From the NCBI GenBank assembly GCA_023395465.1, contig JAEWZE010000135.1, forward strand, positions 1-11,131: 11,131 nucleotides of DNA. The letters are read 5' to 3'. Below are positions 7,219-11,131 of the stretch, piece by piece. How positions within the stretch are numbered: position 1 is the first letter of the stretch; every line of letters begins with the position of its first letter. This DNA comes from Pseudomonadota bacterium (lineage in GTDB: Bacteria > Pseudomonadota > Gammaproteobacteria > Xanthomonadales > Xanthomonadaceae). The translations under genes were made by a program, and so were the position numbers. The notes beneath the pieces were generated by a model. The model saw nothing but the letters and a program-made list of their open reading frames with translations, was not told the origin of the DNA and did no database searches.

Positions 7219-8060
7219 TGTCGGCCGACTCCGGCATCGCCGCCGTCGTGGTCAGCTACCAGAGCGAGGCCACCATCGACGAATGCCTGACGCGGCTGCG
7301 CGCGGCGGACGGGGTGCGCCAGATCCGGATCGTGGACAACGGTTCGACCGACGCCACGCTGGCCCTGGTCCAGCGCCACGCTTCGCTCGATCCGCGGCTG
7401 CATTTCATCGGCAACCCGGACAATCCCGGCTTCTCGGTCGCCTGCAACCAGGGCGCGCGCGACAGCGACGCGGCCTGGCTGGCCTTCGTCAATCCCGATT
7501 GCCTGCTCGAAAGCGACGCGCTGTCGCGACTGCTCGGCCATGCCGTCGCGATGGGCGGCGACTGCCTGCTCGGCGCGGACCTGGTGGACGAGCACGACCG
7601 GCGCGATGCCGCCGCGCGGCGCCGCGATCCTGCGTTCGTGGCCATGCTGCAGGACCGGTCCGCGCGCGAACTGGGCGTGGCCGCGGATGACGCCATCGCG
7701 CTGCAGCCGGTCGATGCGGTGTCCGGTGCGCTGATGCTGATGCCGCGCGCGCTGTTCGAGCGCATCGGCGGCTTCGATGAAGGCTACCGGCTGCACGCCG
7801 AGGACCTGGACCTGTGCCGCCGCGCGCGCCAGGCCGGCGCGCGCATCGCCGTGGCCAATGCGGTGCGCGTGCTGCACCTGCGCGGCGTGTCCAGCCGTTC
7901 GCGGCCGCTGTTCGTCGAATGGCACAAGCATCGCGGCCTGTGGCGCTATTTCCGCAAGTTCGAATCCGGCCAGGTCGCCTGGACGACGCGGATGACGGTG
8001 TGGGCGGCGATCTGGCTGCGCTTTCCGCTGGCGGCGGCGCGGCAATGGATGGCGGGCTGA
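7218..8060 (+). CDS. GT2-family glycosyltransferase (WbbL/rhamnosyltransferase-like)
   Basis: This 280-residue protein carries the motifs of an active inverting GT2 enzyme. Residues 9-14 (AVVVSY) form the first strand. VDNGSTD (39-45) binds the nucleotide sugar, and NPDNPGFSVACNQGA (67-80) is typical of rhamnosyltransferase-like members. FVNPD (90-94) replaces the DXD. SGALMLMPRALFERIGGFDE (169-188) is followed by AEDLDLC with E195-D196 as the likely catalytic pair, and then H220 in VLHLRG. The C-terminus has a basic/aromatic stretch (HKHRGLWRYFRKF) and a hydrophobic segment at about 254-275 that may touch the membrane. It would transfer a sugar, possibly rhamnose, to a glycan or lipid-linked acceptor; the real substrate is not evident. 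ATG 7218 overlaps the previous stop as TGATG, and GGAGG lies 8 bases upstream. The gene ends the plus-strand block. Confidence 0.88.
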   Translation: MSADSGIAAVVVSYQSEATIDECLTRLRAADGVRQIRIVDNGSTDATLALVQRHASLDPRLHFIGNPDNPGFSVACNQGARDSDAAWLAFVNPDCLLESDALSRLLGHAVAMGGDCLLGADLVDEHDRRDAAARRRDPAFVAMLQDRSARELGVAADDAIALQPVDAVSGALMLMPRALFERIGGFDEGYRLHAEDLDLCRRARQAGARIAVANAVRVLHLRGVSSRSRPLFVEWHKHRGLWRYFRKFESGQVAWTTRMTVWAAIWLRFPLAAARQWMAG

Positions 8061-8108
8061 CCCGGGCCACGCCACGGCCGGACCCGGCGCGGCGGTTGGT
8101 GCACCCGC
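8061..8108. other. Short convergent intergenic gap
   Basis: These 48 bases separate the plus-strand glycosyltransferase from the minus-strand pyrF. The gap is GC-rich. CCGGG at 8062-8066 can pair with CCCGG at 8083-8087, but the stem is short, the loop long, and no T run follows on either strand. No convincing terminator was found, although transcripts from both sides must end near here. Confidence 0.5.
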
Positions 8109-8924
8109 TCAGCGGACGCGGTTGATGGCGTCGCGCAGGCGGCGTGCCGCCGCGGCGGCGGCGTCCGCGTAGCCTGCGCCGGACGAGGCGTAGAGGATCC
8201 CGCGCGAGGAGTTGACCATCAGGCCGGTGCCGTCGGCGCTGGCGCCGTGGCGCACCACGGCCTCCACGTCGCCACCCTGCGCGCCCACGCCCGGGATCAG
8301 CAGCGGCATGTCGCCGACGATGCCCCGGATCACCTTCAGTTCCTCCGGGAAGGTCGCGCCGACCACGAGCGCGCAGTTGCCGGCCGCGTTCCACTCCTGC
8401 GCGATGGTGCGCGCGATGTGCTGGTACAGCGGTCGCCCGTCGACCTCGAGTTCCTGGAAGTCGCGCGCGCCGGGGTTGGAGGTGTGGCAGAGGAAGATGC
8501 AGCCGCGGTCGTCGCGGCGCAGGAACGGTTCGGCCGAATCGCGGCCCATGTACGGATTGAGCGTGACGGCGTCGGCGCCGTAGCGGTCGAAGGCCTCCAC
8601 CGCGTACTGCTCGGCGGTGCTGCCGATGTCGCCCCGCTTGGCGTCGAGGATCACCGGCACGTCGGGATGCGCGCCGTCGATGTGCGCGACCAGCCGCTGC
8701 AGCGCAGCCTCGCCGCCGTTGTGCGCGGCGAAGTAGGCGATCTGCGGCTTGAATGCGCAGGCGAACTCCGCCGTCGCGTCGACGATGTCGCGGCAGAAGT
8801 CGAACAGCGCGTCCGGATCGTCCACCAGCGCCTCGGGGAATCGCGCCGGGTCCGGATCGAGCCCGACGCAGAGCAGGCTGTCGGCATCACGCCAGCGCCG
8901 GCGGAGCTTGTCGACGAAGTTCAT
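8109..8924 (-). CDS. pyrF: Orotidine 5'-phosphate decarboxylase, PyrF (subfamily 2)
   Basis: PyrF catalyses the last step of de novo UMP synthesis, decarboxylating orotidine 5'-phosphate in the cytoplasm. The 271-residue protein has the expected length for the longer subfamily 2 enzymes. VGLDPDP (20-26) opens the barrel and FKPQIAYF carries K59. DAKRGDIGSTAEQY (94-107) supplies the catalytic D94, K96 and D99. LNPYMGRDS (122-130) follows, then PGVGAQGG (211-218) and NSSRGI (238-243), which bind phosphate. All catalytic residues are present. The ATG (8924-8922) overlaps the stop of the upstream methionine aminopeptidase gene by 4 bases (ATGA), and GGGAGA lies 5 bases before it. Both genes are therefore likely transcribed together and translationally coupled. 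The gene converges on the plus-strand block. Confidence 0.97.
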   Translation of the reverse strand: MNFVDKLRRRWRDADSLLCVGLDPDPARFPEALVDDPDALFDFCRDIVDATAEFACAFKPQIAYFAAHNGGEAALQRLVAHIDGAHPDVPVILDAKRGDIGSTAEQYAVEAFDRYGADAVTLNPYMGRDSAEPFLRRDDRGCIFLCHTSNPGARDFQELEVDGRPLYQHIARTIAQEWNAAGNCALVVGATFPEELKVIRGIVGDMPLLIPGVGAQGGDVEAVVRHGASADGTGLMVNSSRGILYASSGAGYADAAAAAARRLRDAINRVR

Positions 8925-9679
8925 GCGGGTCTCCCGGAGGGTTCGGTCAGCACGATCGGTCCGGCAGCGGTCACCACCACCGTGTGCTCGAACTGCGCGC
9001 CGTGGCCGCGCCGGCAGGTCAGCGACCAGCCGTCCGCCGCCTCGTCGGCTGCGCTGCAGTGGGTGGAAAGGAAGGGTTCGATCGTGATCACCAGACCTTC
9101 GTGGAGCCGGCGCGCATCGCCCGCGACGTAATGCCCGGGAATGTGGCCCGGTTCCTCGTGCAGGGCGCGGCCGACGCCGTGGCTGCCGAGGTTGCGGATC
9201 ACGCGGAAACCGCGGCGCGAGGCCACGGCCTCGATGGTGCGGCCGATGCCGTTCAGGCGTCCGCCCGGCCGCAGCTGGGCGATGGCCGCGTCGCGCGCCT
9301 CGCGGGTGGCGTCGAGCAGGCGCTGTTGCGCGGGCGTGGCCTGGCCGACGACGAAGCTGGCGCCGGTATCGGCGAAGAAGCCGTCGAGTTCCGCCGACAC
9401 GTCGATGTTGACGAGGTCGCCGTCGCGCAGCCGAGTGTCGTCCGGGATGCCGTGCGCCACCACGCGGTCGACGCTGATGCAGGTGGCGCCGGGAAAGCCG
9501 TAGGTCAGCTGCGGGGCGGAGCGCGCGCCGGCGCCGCGCAGCAGACCGGCGCCGAAGGCGTCCAGCTCACGCGTCGGCGTCCCGGCCACGGCGGCCTCGC
9601 GCATCGACGCCAGCACCGATGCCACCAGTGCGCCCGCGCGGCGCAGGCCGTCAAGTTCGCTCTGGTGCTCGATGGTCAT
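8921..9679 (-). CDS. map: Methionine aminopeptidase, type I
   Basis: This enzyme removes the initiator methionine from nascent proteins in the cytoplasm. The 252-residue product has the pita-bread metallopeptidase motifs in order: VVAHGIPD with H76, NIDVSAELDG with metal ligand D93, FADTGASF with D104, LGSHGVGRALHEEPGHIPGHY with H167 and H174, ITIEPFL with E201, and AQFEHTVVVT with E231. All five expected metal ligands (D93, D104, H167, E201, E231) and the catalytic H76 are present, so an active enzyme is expected. No N-terminal zinc-ribbon extension is seen. The start ATG (9679-9677) has GAGGG 6 bases upstream. The stop overlaps pyrF by 4 bases. The best-known map gene of proteobacteria sits next to rpsB/glnD, so this one may be a second paralogue; that cannot be tested here. 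Confidence 0.93.
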   Translation of the reverse strand: MTIEHQSELDGLRRAGALVASVLASMREAAVAGTPTRELDAFGAGLLRGAGARSAPQLTYGFPGATCISVDRVVAHGIPDDTRLRDGDLVNIDVSAELDGFFADTGASFVVGQATPAQQRLLDATREARDAAIAQLRPGGRLNGIGRTIEAVASRRGFRVIRNLGSHGVGRALHEEPGHIPGHYVAGDARRLHEGLVITIEPFLSTHCSAADEAADGWSLTCRRGHGAQFEHTVVVTAAGPIVLTEPSGRPA

Positions 9680-9719
9680 GGACGGCCCTCGCCGGATGGA
9701 TGCTGGTGCCGGAAACGCG

Positions 9720-9745
9720 GCGCCTGCCCGGTCGCGGGCAGGCGC
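9720..9745 (-). terminator. Hairpin terminator after ettA
   Basis: An 11-bp perfect stem, GCGCCTGCCCG at 9720-9730 and CGGGCAGGCGC at 9735-9745, encloses a 4-base loop. It begins 7 bases beyond the ettA stop codon when read on the minus strand. Only a short TTT (9715-9713) follows in that direction, so the classical U tract is weak. The placement strongly suggests termination, or at least 3' end protection, of the ettA transcript. Forty bases then remain before the map start. Confidence 0.65.
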
Positions 9746-9752
9746 GGCCGCC

Positions 9753-11131
<1,379 letters not shown>

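Noticed and set aside
8062..8087. Possible terminator hairpin in the convergent gap
   Set aside because: Only 5 paired bases around a 16-base loop, with no T run on either strand. Chance pairing is likely at this GC content.
8247..9131. Long plus-strand open frames across pyrF and map
   Set aside because: They lie opposite genes with complete catalytic motifs, have no recognisable domain and no convincing ribosome site.

Overview
The window is about 11 kb of very GC-rich (roughly 70 percent by eye), densely packed bacterial DNA. It looks chromosomal and gammaproteobacterial, most likely from the Xanthomonadaceae/Lysobacteraceae (Xanthomonas, Lysobacter, Luteimonas or Stenotrophomonas type). 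The strongest reason is gene order: the type II secretion genes run J-K-L-M-N-D, with a short GspC-like 'N' protein and the secretin gene last. That is the layout known from the Xanthomonas xps cluster. No mobile element, RNA gene, CRISPR array or compositional break was seen.

Left block, plus strand (about 1 to 8060): the 3' part of a type II secretion system (T2SS) operon. It encodes the pseudopilins GspJ and GspK, the inner-membrane platform proteins GspL and GspM, the GspC-like connector (XpsN type) and the lipoprotein secretin GspD. Start and stop codons of successive genes overlap or nearly touch, which indicates translational coupling. The missing part (E, F, G, H, I) is expected to the left of the window. 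Two glycosyltransferase-family genes follow on the same strand without a visible terminator. The first looks catalytically degenerate. The second carries a full set of GT2 (WbbL/rhamnosyltransferase-like) motifs.

Right block, minus strand (8109 to the right edge): pyrF (orotidine 5'-phosphate decarboxylase) and a type I methionine aminopeptidase gene, coupled by a 4-base overlap. Upstream of them is ettA, an ABC-F translation factor whose N-terminal part lies beyond the right edge. A perfect 11-bp stem hairpin sits just after the ettA stop codon and probably ends its transcript. The two blocks converge at about 8061-8108.

How the genes work together: J and K build the tip of the pseudopilus. 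L, M and N form the inner-membrane assembly that links the cytoplasmic ATPase (outside the window) to the secretin D in the outer membrane. The right block is housekeeping: pyrimidine synthesis, N-terminal methionine removal and ribosome regulation. I do not see a clearly new system. The points most worth a second look are the degenerate/intact glycosyltransferase pair attached to the secretion operon, the self-lipidated secretin with a Gly/Ser/Asp-rich insert, and the probable second methionine aminopeptidase overlapping pyrF.
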